Source of the DNA: a virus
Direction: 5' to 3' (one strand)
IMG/VR virus record: IMGVR_UViG_3300034356_000609
Span: 35,810-99,809 of that record
DNA: 64,000 nt
A program made the position numbers and the translations under genes. Positions 10,801 to 19,570 of this stretch are shown piece by piece; the stretch's first letter is position 1, and every line of letters starts with the position of its first letter. The notes beneath the pieces are model-generated. The model had not been told where the DNA came from, ran no database searches, and was given only the letters and a program-made list of their open reading frames with translations.

Positions 10801-12440
10801 GTAATATCTAAAGTTCTAGATATCTGTCTACCATTGGGAAATGTACGTACGTCAGTGCCGATGATATAAGTAAGAGGTTTATAAATCTTAATCTGATCTG
10901 CAGGGTTTAAGTTAGCATTAATCGCAGCAGTTACACGTAACTTTTGGAAGATGGTTGTTAACTGTGAAAGGTTATCAACTATAAACTTTGTAGTTAAGTC
11001 TCTGTTGTTGGGGTTTAGGTAATCTTGATTGGTTAATCCTAGTCCAATGTCTTGTAGAAAAGTCAACAAAGCCGACAAGCGGTTGTCTGTCATATACAAG
11101 TTCATGTCACTTTTCTTAGCTAACCCAGAAGCTATGTTCTTAAAAGTTTGTTCGTAGTCTTTAACTAACGCATCTACGTTTAAGTATTGTTCTCCACTCT
11201 CGTCTATAAGTTTATACTTTGGCCTATACAAAAAGTACTGTGCATCATATTGACCTAGAATATTGCGTACGTTCTGGAATCCTTTTTTCTGCAACGTAGT
11301 TGCAATCATTCCATTATCCTTAATCGAGATATCAACTACGTTAGAAACTACCTCAGGATTGCTTAGAATACCTTTAAAGGCAGATACTAACACCATCTTC
11401 TTGACATCTTTGGTAGATCCTTTAACTCTAGGGTCTGGCATATCTTGAAGTAAGTAGTTAAACTGAGGATACTGCTTAGAAAGATTGAGCATAATGTCAT
11501 ACATCTCCGTGTAAGTAGTCTTACCTGACAATGCATTACTTAGGATTTTCCAGTTCTTTAAGAAATCTCCACTCTTTGGAAGTCCCAATAAATTACCTTC
11601 TAGTTGAATAGCATTACCACTACGTACTAATCCCCCCTCTACCTCATTAGACAGTGAGTTTCTATACGAAGGTAAACCTGTTACTAAGGCAATAACAGCA
11701 CTACCTGCTCTTTGGATTTGTGACTTTTCTTTTGTCTTCCAATCCTCACTATCCTCGTTCTTTGACTCTAAATCTTCAACCCCTACAATACCTTCTTGAG
11801 AAGAATACCAATCTACAAACAAATCAAAGTTCTGAAGAACTTTTTCTAAGTTTACAATCTTTACAATATCTCCCTCAAAGGTTTTGTTTTCTTGGAATCT
11901 TGATAGTATCTCGTTTCTCTTATCAGTCAAAGCGGTAAATACTGAGTACCAGTTTTTACCGTAACCTAATAGGAACTGAAATGTATCGTAAATCTCTTGT
12001 GCTTCTTCTGGTGCATAATGTATAGGAGTTACATTTCCGTCAATCTCAGCTTCTAAGAAGTTGATAGCCATACTACTAGGAGTATTGATAGCCGCTTTGG
12101 TACGTTCTTGTAATTCCCTAACACGTTGCTTTTGTTTCTCTACGTAGTCAACTACCTGATCAACAGAATATCTACCTTCGGCATCAGCAATATACTGGCT
12201 CTTAAAATTAACAAAGAAAGTCCGAGCTACTAACTCTAGTGCAGTCTTTCTATTACCTTCTGTAATTGGATGTGCAAGTAAAGCTCCGTACAGAGGATTG
12301 TCAATTACCTCGTCTCCAACTTTAATCTTATCCAAAGGTTGTTCATTGTTCTGTGTCCATACATAGGCCACAGCTGAAGGGTCTAGAAACTCTAAGTATT
12401 CTTTCTCGTAATTAGTACCTTTAATGCTACAAGCGTTCAT
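4836..12440 (-). CDS. Virion DNA-dependent RNA polymerase (crAss-like, single giant chain)
   Basis: This 2,534-aa protein carries the hallmark of two-barrel RNA polymerases. G-G-D-Y-D-I-D-K-L places three metal-binding aspartates at D1600, D1602 and D1604. Before it, R1561-I-P-V-Q-G1566 occupies the place of the NRAPTLHR segment of bacterial beta-prime, and ILPAQIV-TKTGGDYDID parallels LHPLVC-NADFDGD. In crAss-like phages (phage phi14:2 is the studied case) such a polymerase is packaged in the virion, enters the cell with the DNA and transcribes early genes. Upstream and downstream regions are long and helical. Residues about 2,410-2,525 form a separate domain with G-D-R-T-R-T-T-R and D-L-V-G-K-V-I-R-M, which looks like an ASCH-type beta-barrel. 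The chain starts M-N-A-C-S and ends N-P-C-G. It lies 2 bases after the preceding giant gene and 4 bases before the next, so translation is probably coupled. Confidence 0.9.
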   Translation of the reverse strand: MNACSIKGTNYEKEYLEFLDPSAVAYVWTQNNEQPLDKIKVGDEVIDNPLYGALLAHPITEGNRKTALELVARTFFVNFKSQYIADAEGRYSVDQVVDYVEKQKQRVRELQERTKAAINTPSSMAINFLEAEIDGNVTPIHYAPEEAQEIYDTFQFLLGYGKNWYSVFTALTDKRNEILSRFQENKTFEGDIVKIVNLEKVLQNFDLFVDWYSSQEGIVGVEDLESKNEDSEDWKTKEKSQIQRAGSAVIALVTGLPSYRNSLSNEVEGGLVRSGNAIQLEGNLLGLPKSGDFLKNWKILSNALSGKTTYTEMYDIMLNLSKQYPQFNYLLQDMPDPRVKGSTKDVKKMVLVSAFKGILSNPEVVSNVVDISIKDNGMIATTLQKKGFQNVRNILGQYDAQYFLYRPKYKLIDESGEQYLNVDALVKDYEQTFKNIASGLAKKSDMNLYMTDNRLSALLTFLQDIGLGLTNQDYLNPNNRDLTTKFIVDNLSQLTTIFQKLRVTAAINANLNPADQIKIYKPLTYIIGTDVRTFPNGRQISRTLDITKTGQASMSPTELAEADDLFEKIIAFSTTKEEALKYIKDRGYEVSSLQEPLFESYIEARLAGTQTASFKDWRIDVSSISQALKKAVNSKVVTYSLQQATSYLQKKETELNPFTKFFSNFDVASRPTAYTTAEQKKKFIRSPWSFMTQQASAVNKANNYEELISQPAYARFDYRKNPDILGSIWLNRLFGLPLTKAEIEKNPLSSYTKVVDKTTGPRTINVTDFGGLELKDFDSDNYGGHTTNLHPGDKIIQDFVSFFQSTELENMRFGDKTSSLSTSFSNPILAEKIYVPINVNLLKSPTEEVPIEPELVATFKNYLVSEVTRISNAIEAGEGVAKTTYNKNAKNLFIFNDILPNEIVEEITKATTKEELIAGYHKAVAALPQSLSTYFATQGELFTRELVDIMSTPVNSQGYTVDYSTRLAQTASYLSKLNMINAQLLPAADRKTPPTITSQNLQYLAQVMLKNAFINNVEFLKFFIGDMSNFNVKADYRELFKRPAFSASPGSPVFWDSALQDFFDTDTGQDAISIAYTGVENKFNPVIRTVIYKDVLSFSKSDFETYKKVYDSGNWDTLLEEEKSEFDAYVNNPKEADAQGVVTLDFYRNYLISIGRWDSTKQEKAYQQQVRIAEINVALKGNPANAQELISEKTKLINTTGLTPFPPLKLGHFGPTERDPKQVALHKFSLIPMIPSVVEGRQMEKQMIAMYNTQVNYYTFKSGSKMSDNAEPSDYYEKVTRNGVEYLEVKQNIDDSLVTTLHIENLREQQYQAPKYKDESTLATQMMKLIFGDFYEFGELSGDFSLDTQERISGLYNEFTNNLNNLVQFEVIKLEKKLGITRTNGQIDGINQLQLARYVAEQFEEKEVSEGLRNFIKVDEQGNFVNPLDANKDRDEVEALILNIFNNKVISQKIFGESFIQVAGTGFERIRFANPTQQQLEQFGANDLKFYTLNPTTGETNPMEVKIAFNPKKHAGLLNLTYEGKKVGSLQVLNSILTSSTETANSWKELHKDKLTMVGVRIPVQGFSSMEYAIVREFLDESAGAVMILPAQIVTKTGGDYDIDKLTFFMTALSESGEVIKKEFDVEDYTSELSRQKELKISLSRLKAIQKEMRAEMSENPIYEQRKDIKDEINILNEEIDEAIEGIKELLVNEIVGQEESETLLDIRKEKKLIARKFAELAKLDRENPMEALFILAEVRNDIKDIRNEIAVVDDYKKALGNGLVDSLKSILKTGELYDSLTTPNNNSILTQYTKPGKKISSTDVFNPRTSWRIFLENILSKDALGIDAKINTLQKEFQRAGLKYTSSLFNAYYFKANRNAEGQIMLGGKKDADGTNRISKVLSEFVNGHVDIANEDWIILLGLNQETSPLAHAMILAGTPVKDVLDFINSDVIKLALSMANRAEIHKKMENLYVSKNSAIMSLIKNRVQTSGNVKLEKFVAGIDKEIKAANIKGSKKKLAMYIEAMMGVPTLNQYITNFNPNETLTGEEKAMRDIAYLLQFGVVVAQQSGLRELTSITDFNTTNYRTSFQSTETVAKEGGLKEYFNAEAIDFMFNQSALAQFNVSGFVQEVMGQIYPLSDSVEVHETINTFLTKNDITGQELRMKAIKRLKTNLIFNYTQKTASNEKGNLLEYYRGKDGLMQKTTSNNLAKRFEGIISNPDLRNNYLVQNLYPETSNTGEINFKLKSVVMSETNKLYRTAFLEGLNSPIAEIKEFFTDLALGSFMQYGGHFNTDNVSSIVPHEAYIDYTTKSYNELETMRKEEPQKFKSYLTLVRYSTKMFSTTLSPITTSIEFLARTNPEKLKTMRLQDSAIKSLIAIERSVYSPESMPTETIQPATSVDEFNLADKLTPIAQNFADGQGGQMQPQFKGKSTMDLIISGDRTRTTRANTDIQRMSKDYGLSKISDLVGKVIRMTDKTGRQVYTRITKVTPFTQEYQDATWQKEGWVKSVTDKNVGQYPYAIEFEVVNKPITQPSTNPNQNDINNLPNINPCG

Positions 12441-12442
12441 CT

Positions 12443-15400
12443 TTATGTGCAGGGTTTAGGATTAATACTATCTGCGGTTTTATCTCCGTTTCCTAAGCTA
12501 GTTCTACCTAACTCAGAGTTAATATCAATGCCTAGCGAAGATAACACATTTAATGTGCTTTGTGAATTTGCTCCTCCTAGTTCAGGTATATTTTCTGTAA
12601 TAGCATCTATACTAGTAGGTTGTGTAGGAGCAGGTTGAACAGCTACTTGCTCTTGAGGAGTATTTGTTCTTGCGTTAATCTGCTTGATGACTTGGAAGTC
12701 ATAACCTAAACTAATAATGGTATCTGAAATAGGGCTCTTATGCTTCTCTATAACAGGTGCTTTGTTAGATGCTAGAGTTAATCCTTTTATTGTTATAACT
12801 CCTGGCTTAACAAATAAGCTTCCTTCGTTTTCGTTTAAGTAGTTATGTATAGCTAAGAAAGTCTTACTATCGTACTTACTAAACTTTGGATTCTTACCAT
12901 TCCACATAGATTTGATAAACCATCCATTAGTAGCAAACCCCGTAATAGGAGTCCACTCACCCTCAGACTCTGCTCCAGTACCTGTGCCTGTTGATTTATA
13001 TACTAGGAAATGTTCTCCTCCTGCAAATACATCTACGATTCTACGGCCTGATACTTCTGCACGGAAACTACCAATAGTCCAAGGTGCACTTTCTTTATCA
13101 AGTTTTTGTCCCAAGTCAAATAGTTTCTGAGTCTCTGCATTTACTAAGGATGCTGAACCACTTGAGCCATCTATCTTTTGATTTATCCAAGGATTAAATA
13201 TACTTGGTTTGTTTTGTGCGTCTTGTGTAACTACTACTTCTACATTACTACCTACTGTTTTAGGGTTGTTTTGTACTCCAGGTATCTGTGGTGCTTTAGG
13301 TTGCCTAGATGTATCAGGGATACTACTCTCTTCATACTCTGAGGCAAATGCTAGAATGTTGATTGTTTTAGGAGACAAATCAAAGTCTTCACTAAGTATA
13401 GAGTAAGTCGATTGTTGGGTGCTCCATTTAGATACTGCCGAAGGGTATCTAGGATTCATCAAGTACATGCTATCAGTAAACTTCTGTAGTGTGTTAAACT
13501 TCTTGTTCTTGAAGTCAATAATGTGAGTGTTGCCTTCCGTATCTACCGCTACAATATCCATCGCCCCTGCTACTCCGAAGTATCCTGTAGCATCTTTTTC
13601 TTCTTGAGTAAACTCACGATGTACAATTAAACCTTCTGTAAATACTTTCCATCCCTTGTCTTCAAATTCTTTTGCTACTGATTGCATCTCTGCTACCAAA
13701 GCATCAAACTGTTCTTGAGTTACTTCTAACTCATAGCCCTGCTTGTCTCTTAGAGGTTTGTTCATCTGACGTACTTCTTTTAAGTAATCGTCAAGTTTTT
13801 TAACTGGTTTACCTCCTAAGATGTCACGACCTAAAATATCGACAAAGTTTCCTACAGCTGCACCCATCTCCATGTTACGTACGCTGTCTTCTGTATTTAC
13901 TTTCTTTTCTCCAAGTACTCTTTGAACAAAAGCCGACTGACGTTCATATCTATTGCCGTTAATTACATAACCTTCCTTGCTAGGATCACCTATGGCTTTT
14001 GACTCTGTAATCAGTTTTTCTAACGCAGCCACTGTGTTTGCTTGAGTTTTCTCAGTAGGCATTGCTATTTGTTCTTTTACTTTAACTGCTTCTTTCTGAA
14101 CACTAGCAGTAGGATAGGCTAGAGTAGGAATGATGTCAGAGTTATTGAACTCTATCACATATCCAGAGTTCTGTTGAATTGTTTGTTCAGGATTATTTGG
14201 ATCTTCAATAGTCTTTATTTCTTGGGCATAAGGAATACTTACCAAAGACACTTCGTGCTTTACTCTGCCTCCTACTAGTATTTGTTTTCTCAAAGAGTCA
14301 AACTGTTGGTCTACTGGGGTAGGGTTTGCTTTCCCTTTAGATGTAGGTAGGTATAAAAACAAACTGCTCTTACCATTACTGTCTTTGTTACCCTCAGTGT
14401 CAAACTTTTGAATCTTACCCGACCCATCGATAGTAGCAAATACCAATGTATTAATAGCACTGAAAGTAATAGGGTTAGAACCAATCTTAGGGTAAACTAA
14501 ACCGTTTATCTTGTCCTTAGTAGGATCGGCTTGTAACCACAAGTTTGTTGTAGTTACACTTCCGTCAGATTCTATGACACTCTTACCATTTTTAACTAAA
14601 AGTAATAACTTACCCTCTTTGAATTGCACCACGGCTTCTCCAAACTTACGACCATCTGCCATTTGTACAGATACCTTACGGCCTCGATTTAATGCCATCA
14701 ATTCCTCTATGGTAGCGTTCTCTTTAATCTTGTCCACTTGGCTTACATCAGCTACTGATACTTTGTCTATCATCTGTGTAGAGAAGATATAATCTCTTAC
14801 ACTAGCCTTCATAAAGGTTACAGGGATTAATCTCTTAAACTTCTCATAGAGTTCTACCATTTTCTCATCAGACAAAGTGGGAGTAGATTGTATCTCGTTG
14901 AATATGTCTTCTATCTCTCTGAGAACTTCTGTGCCTAACACCTCTTCAATTACAGTAAACATATCGACAAGTACTGGCTTAGTCTTGGAAGGTTCTTTAG
15001 TAATTGATTTGATAATCTTTTCTTGTGCTTGAAAGTAAGGATTGTTACCTTTTGCCTCAAAGAAAAGAGGAGAGGTAGAACTCACATTAGATGTCTGTGC
15101 AAGGGTAGACTTCTGTTCTTCAGTAACTGCAGGTTCTAAAGTAACCGCAGGTTCTACAATAGGAAGTACAACTACCTCAGTTACAACTTCTTCTGGAACT
15201 GTTGCATCTATTGTTGTCTCCACTACTGCCTCTATAGGAGTTACTCCTAAGTTAACTTGAGTTGCTTTATCTGCCTTACCGATAAACTTACTTGTAAAAT
15301 CCCCTACGATGTCAAGCATGTCAAACATGTGAGTACCTGTATCTTCCATTATAGGCATACCTTTACCTACAGTATCCATTAGGTTTAATGTCTCTTGGAT

Positions 15401-18400
15401 GTTTTCTGCAGATTCACCAGCGGCTTGCATTACTGCAGCCATCTTAGCTTTAGCAGAGTCAAGTGATGCTGAGTTTGCCACATCTACGAGTAAACCATTT
15501 ATTAGTTTGGTTCTAGCATTGCTGTATTCCTGTTGATCAACAAAAGTCCCTAAGATAGAACTACCTGTAAAATCTATTGGACTTTCCTCTAACTGCTTAA
15601 TGCTTTCTTCAAACGCAACAGTTACATCTTCAGGCAATAACTCAGGAGCAGTAAATGTTACTCCTGCTTCTTCTATAGTTACTTCTTCTCTAGTCTCAAC
15701 TTGCTCTTGGGTAGCTTTAACATCGCTAATGTATTTGTTTATCTTGTCGGCATTCTGAGCAACAAACTCTATGAATCTAAACTTATCGTAAAAGATTTCT
15801 TGTTCAAATGCTTGATCGCCTGTCAGCAATCTAGAGACAGCTTGAAACTTCATAGCAACATTATCCATTAAGGACTCTTGCTGTTCGATACTAACATTAC
15901 CTTTAGCAATCGTATTTAAAACCGCCTCGTTTAAGATAGTGTTTATCTTTTCCTTACGTTCTGTTAAATCGTCATGCTCGTTCTTAATAACTGCTAGAAC
16001 CTCAGTAAGTTCTTCAAACTGCTCTTCACTTAAATCCTTCAAAGAACTATAACGTTTGATTGGATCTGTCTCTTCTTCTCCTTCTTTCTCTGCTTCTAGT
16101 GTACTTGCAGTTTTAGTTTTAGCGTTAAGGTTCTCAAGAAAGTTTTCTATTACCGCCTCTGAGTCTTTGTCTAGGTTTTCTAAGTGTCGGTCTAAATCTC
16201 CACTTAAAAACATGTACAACTCTTTACCTCTATCAGGACTCATCATTGCCTGAACTAAAGAATCTTCTAGTTCTTCTATTGTATCAAAACCTCCGATAGA
16301 AGTCGCGGGTACTTTATTCTCTAATTGATCTACAATAGGGTTGTATGTTCCATCCTCAAATGCTCTCTCTTGTGCTACAACTCTATCAGTTTTAATCTGT
16401 GCTAGATTGTCTCTATATCTTCTTAAACTTTCTACAAAGTATTCAGGTCTTTGATTTACACGAGCCTCTGCTGTCAACTGTTCTATCTGAGCTGACATGT
16501 TTTCTAGATTCTCAGAATCTAATCCTCTAGATAAATTAACTTTATTGTCTATATTTTTATCTAGAACTGCTTTCTTATCAGCAGCAGTCATCTGACCATA
16601 AAAGTCAGATCTTTCTTTATAGTTATTAATTGTTCTACTTGCTTCCTCTGCCTGATTAATTAAATCTTCTCTTTGAGCTTCTGTGTATTGAGTAGCACCA
16701 GCATCTGCAAGTTTCTTTTCTATGTCTTGCTTCTTTAATACTTTTTCAAAGTAGTCAAACTGCATAATAGGGTCACTCATCAAATCATCCAAAGTTTCAA
16801 TCTCCTTGTTAGTTTGAAAGTTTCTTAGATTCTTGATTCCGTTTTGTTGCTCTATAGTTTCTAACTCTTGAATCTTAGCAATAGCAACAGAGGCTTGCTG
16901 TGGAGTAAGGTTGCCTGCTTTTAGTTCAGTATTAATTTTATTTTTATAATACTGACTATTCATCATAATATCAAACAACTGCCCTGTCTTACGATTCTTT
17001 TCGTAGTTTGATACTTGTGTCCCTAAACCAATTGGAGGTCCTAGGAATGCACCAGAGAAAGCATTTACGATGTCTTGGGTTTCTAGTTCTCTAGGAGCTT
17101 CTCCTTTCATTGCTGCCACACCCATATGATTGTCAGCAAAGTAGTTCATTAGTTCAGCCGTTACTTCTTCAAGACCTTCTTCTATTCCTCTTTTAGCTAC
17201 GAATCTAGCACCTGCACCAAGCTTACCTAAGTTTGATAATGATTGAGTTGCTAAGTAGTCTAGGGTCTTGCCAGAAAATGTCTTTCCAAAAACATCTCCA
17301 TACAAGGTTCTATACTGTTGGAGACTACCTGTCCACTTGTTCTTGTTGAAACCTTTTACTTCGAAGTCATCTAAGTACTTCATATCAGGAAATATGTTCT
17401 CTGTAATGACTTCTATTCCAGTAGTCAAAGCAGCAATAGTGTGGGCTTTCCCTCTAGCGTCTTTAATTCCCTTTTGATATAACTCGTTGTAAGTAGCTGC
17501 AAACTGTTGTGGATATACTAAGGCTCCCATAGACATTGCACTTGGTATTCTATCTGCCAATGCTCTTACTAAGCCATTACTACTCTGAGATACAGTAGAC
17601 CTTAGTGCTTGTCCGTAACTACCTGTAGCTGTTAATACTTTATTAAATTGTCCAGCTCTTTGAGCACTCATCAACCCCCTAGCAGTTAAACTGTTGAGAC
17701 TGGACTTCAATGCTCTACCTCCTAAACCTGTAACTCCTGCACCTCCATATACGGTTGCTATCACCAACGGTGTTGTCTCTGCACCTGTATATAACAAAGA
17801 TGTTGGTTGAAACTTCTGATTGCCTTCACCATCTACAAAATAAAAGTCCATTCCTGTTTGGAACTCCCCTTTATTATTCTGTATATCAAAGTTTATCAAC
17901 TCTCTAGGAGAGACGTAATTACTTATACGTCTACTTGTAGTTGCTAACGCATCCCAACCTGTAACTATACCTAAGCCTTCAGTTATATTAGTTCCTAATT
18001 TAACAACCGCAGAACTTAAATACCCAGCAGTCTTAGCTGCAACAGCCATTCCTTTCTCTAATCCACTTAGTTCTCCTGAGTAGTATAACTTACTTTCTTT
18101 GAGAATTGCTTCTTGCTCCTCTAGATAAGAACCTGCAAAGTTTTTAATAGACGCATCTTTCTTCATAGCATCATAGCTATAAACTTCGTTTGTCTTACCT
18201 ATTAACTTTTGATATACTTCTAGTTCCTTCTTAGAGGAATTAAACTGCTGTTCTACTTTCTTGTATTCCTCAGGACTTAAGTTTGCTTTCTTACTAGTGT
18301 TGATTAAATCCTCTTGTTTGCGAACCACCGTAAGAGCTGCACTACTTAATTGGTTACTTATAGATTCCCCCAATTGTTGGTAGGCATTTATAATATGATT

Positions 18401-19555
18401 ACGTGTATTATCATATCTGTTCTCAGCGATTGCTTCTCCTACAGTTAAAGTTGTATTCTGTTCAAACCTTTGAAGTGCTTGTTCATTTAATACTTTTTCT
18501 CCTCCTAATTCTAAATCTTCAGGAGTCAAAGGACGATTTAAATATTTGTCTGGATATGCTTGTCTGATGAGTGGACCAAGTACTAGGTTAGTTATACCTC
18601 CAAGTGCTACCTGCTTCTTTAAATAATCATCTACGTTTGTAGATTGAGAGATTTCAGTTATTAATTGCTGAGCACGTTGTCCTCCTGCAATATTAAATAC
18701 TTTATTCTGATAAGTCTTATCTAAAGACTCCTTAAGTTTAACTAACTCTGCCTTTCTACCAGCATTTACATCTGCCCCAGAGGCAGCAAGGTTCATAGCT
18801 GCTCCTTGAGGCAATTGACTTAATTGCTGTGGAGTGTACGTGTATCCTAATTGATTTAACTCTTTGTCTATCTGTGCATCTAACGCTTTCTTAGATTCTT
18901 GTATCTCATTAAGGTCGTCGCTATTACTTAAAAACCTACTAGCAGTAGCTTGTAAATTTGCATAACGACTACTTGCAGTAGCCTTTTGCTGTGCAATAGC
19001 TTCTGGTGTTAAATTGTAAGTATCTGCAGTAGCAAAACCTTTATTCAACAGTTTAGCTACTTGCTCTGATGCAGCACTAATCTGAGAGTTTTTATCTGTA
19101 ATACCCCAAGTGTTTTTTGTTAATTCTCCTCCATATATTTTTAGAGGATTAGTTACATTCTTAGTGTGAATGTCTAACTCCTCTTGTGGAGTTAAAAAAA
19201 ACTTCTGGTCGTATACAGTACTAAGTTTCTTCTGAGGTGCAGGAGCCACATTGCCTGCGGCATCTAAAGCTTCTGGGTTAGGTATATTTCTTTTGTATTC
19301 CCCACTTTGAATCATAGCTGCCAATGATTTGTTAGAGGGAACAGGTTTTGGTGGAGCTACTGTAGGTGTAGTTTTAGGTACAGGAGCAGCTGCAGTACCC
19401 ATTGACTGATATACACCTAACGTACTGTTAGCGTAAAAATTAGTCCTTACTGCAGCAACTTGACTATCAAGTTCATTACCCACACTAAATGCTTTGTCAG
19501 CACTTACACCTTTGGACATAAGCCCTATTGCCTTTACGGTACCTGGAGAAAACAT
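12443..19555 (-). CDS. Giant internal virion protein with PD-(D/E)XK nuclease domain
   Basis: This 2,370-aa protein directly precedes the RNA polymerase. Residues about 1,890-2,090 form a nuclease domain of the RecB/Cas4-like PD-(D/E)XK type: G-A-M-D2000-I-V-A-V, then I-I-D2014-F-K2016, followed by a helix with W-S-T-Q-Q-S-T-Y like the usual QxxxY element. The N-terminal ~500 residues are Gln/Ala-rich and helical. The middle (about 560-860) has Gly/Ala-rich amphipathic stretches (e.g. VIATVYGGAGVTGLGGRAL) of the kind found in ejected virion proteins. An acidic, coiled-coil-rich stretch and small beta-barrel-like segments follow. The C-terminus ends N-P-K-P-C-T. It is probably packaged in the head and ejected; the nuclease might process host or incoming DNA. 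The fold is inferred from motif spacing; the packaging role is inferred from position. Confidence 0.8.
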   Translation of the reverse strand: MFSPGTVKAIGLMSKGVSADKAFSVGNELDSQVAAVRTNFYANSTLGVYQSMGTAAAPVPKTTPTVAPPKPVPSNKSLAAMIQSGEYKRNIPNPEALDAAGNVAPAPQKKLSTVYDQKFFLTPQEELDIHTKNVTNPLKIYGGELTKNTWGITDKNSQISAASEQVAKLLNKGFATADTYNLTPEAIAQQKATASSRYANLQATASRFLSNSDDLNEIQESKKALDAQIDKELNQLGYTYTPQQLSQLPQGAAMNLAASGADVNAGRKAELVKLKESLDKTYQNKVFNIAGGQRAQQLITEISQSTNVDDYLKKQVALGGITNLVLGPLIRQAYPDKYLNRPLTPEDLELGGEKVLNEQALQRFEQNTTLTVGEAIAENRYDNTRNHIINAYQQLGESISNQLSSAALTVVRKQEDLINTSKKANLSPEEYKKVEQQFNSSKKELEVYQKLIGKTNEVYSYDAMKKDASIKNFAGSYLEEQEAILKESKLYYSGELSGLEKGMAVAAKTAGYLSSAVVKLGTNITEGLGIVTGWDALATTSRRISNYVSPRELINFDIQNNKGEFQTGMDFYFVDGEGNQKFQPTSLLYTGAETTPLVIATVYGGAGVTGLGGRALKSSLNSLTARGLMSAQRAGQFNKVLTATGSYGQALRSTVSQSSNGLVRALADRIPSAMSMGALVYPQQFAATYNELYQKGIKDARGKAHTIAALTTGIEVITENIFPDMKYLDDFEVKGFNKNKWTGSLQQYRTLYGDVFGKTFSGKTLDYLATQSLSNLGKLGAGARFVAKRGIEEGLEEVTAELMNYFADNHMGVAAMKGEAPRELETQDIVNAFSGAFLGPPIGLGTQVSNYEKNRKTGQLFDIMMNSQYYKNKINTELKAGNLTPQQASVAIAKIQELETIEQQNGIKNLRNFQTNKEIETLDDLMSDPIMQFDYFEKVLKKQDIEKKLADAGATQYTEAQREDLINQAEEASRTINNYKERSDFYGQMTAADKKAVLDKNIDNKVNLSRGLDSENLENMSAQIEQLTAEARVNQRPEYFVESLRRYRDNLAQIKTDRVVAQERAFEDGTYNPIVDQLENKVPATSIGGFDTIEELEDSLVQAMMSPDRGKELYMFLSGDLDRHLENLDKDSEAVIENFLENLNAKTKTASTLEAEKEGEEETDPIKRYSSLKDLSEEQFEELTEVLAVIKNEHDDLTERKEKINTILNEAVLNTIAKGNVSIEQQESLMDNVAMKFQAVSRLLTGDQAFEQEIFYDKFRFIEFVAQNADKINKYISDVKATQEQVETREEVTIEEAGVTFTAPELLPEDVTVAFEESIKQLEESPIDFTGSSILGTFVDQQEYSNARTKLINGLLVDVANSASLDSAKAKMAAVMQAAGESAENIQETLNLMDTVGKGMPIMEDTGTHMFDMLDIVGDFTSKFIGKADKATQVNLGVTPIEAVVETTIDATVPEEVVTEVVVLPIVEPAVTLEPAVTEEQKSTLAQTSNVSSTSPLFFEAKGNNPYFQAQEKIIKSITKEPSKTKPVLVDMFTVIEEVLGTEVLREIEDIFNEIQSTPTLSDEKMVELYEKFKRLIPVTFMKASVRDYIFSTQMIDKVSVADVSQVDKIKENATIEELMALNRGRKVSVQMADGRKFGEAVVQFKEGKLLLLVKNGKSVIESDGSVTTTNLWLQADPTKDKINGLVYPKIGSNPITFSAINTLVFATIDGSGKIQKFDTEGNKDSNGKSSLFLYLPTSKGKANPTPVDQQFDSLRKQILVGGRVKHEVSLVSIPYAQEIKTIEDPNNPEQTIQQNSGYVIEFNNSDIIPTLAYPTASVQKEAVKVKEQIAMPTEKTQANTVAALEKLITESKAIGDPSKEGYVINGNRYERQSAFVQRVLGEKKVNTEDSVRNMEMGAAVGNFVDILGRDILGGKPVKKLDDYLKEVRQMNKPLRDKQGYELEVTQEQFDALVAEMQSVAKEFEDKGWKVFTEGLIVHREFTQEEKDATGYFGVAGAMDIVAVDTEGNTHIIDFKNKKFNTLQKFTDSMYLMNPRYPSAVSKWSTQQSTYSILSEDFDLSPKTINILAFASEYEESSIPDTSRQPKAPQIPGVQNNPKTVGSNVEVVVTQDAQNKPSIFNPWINQKIDGSSGSASLVNAETQKLFDLGQKLDKESAPWTIGSFRAEVSGRRIVDVFAGGEHFLVYKSTGTGTGAESEGEWTPITGFATNGWFIKSMWNGKNPKFSKYDSKTFLAIHNYLNENEGSLFVKPGVITIKGLTLASNKAPVIEKHKSPISDTIISLGYDFQVIKQINARTNTPQEQVAVQPAPTQPTSIDAITENIPELGGANSQSTLNVLSSLGIDINSELGRTSLGNGDKTADSINPKPCT

Positions 19556-19570
19556 GTTTTATATTTAAAA

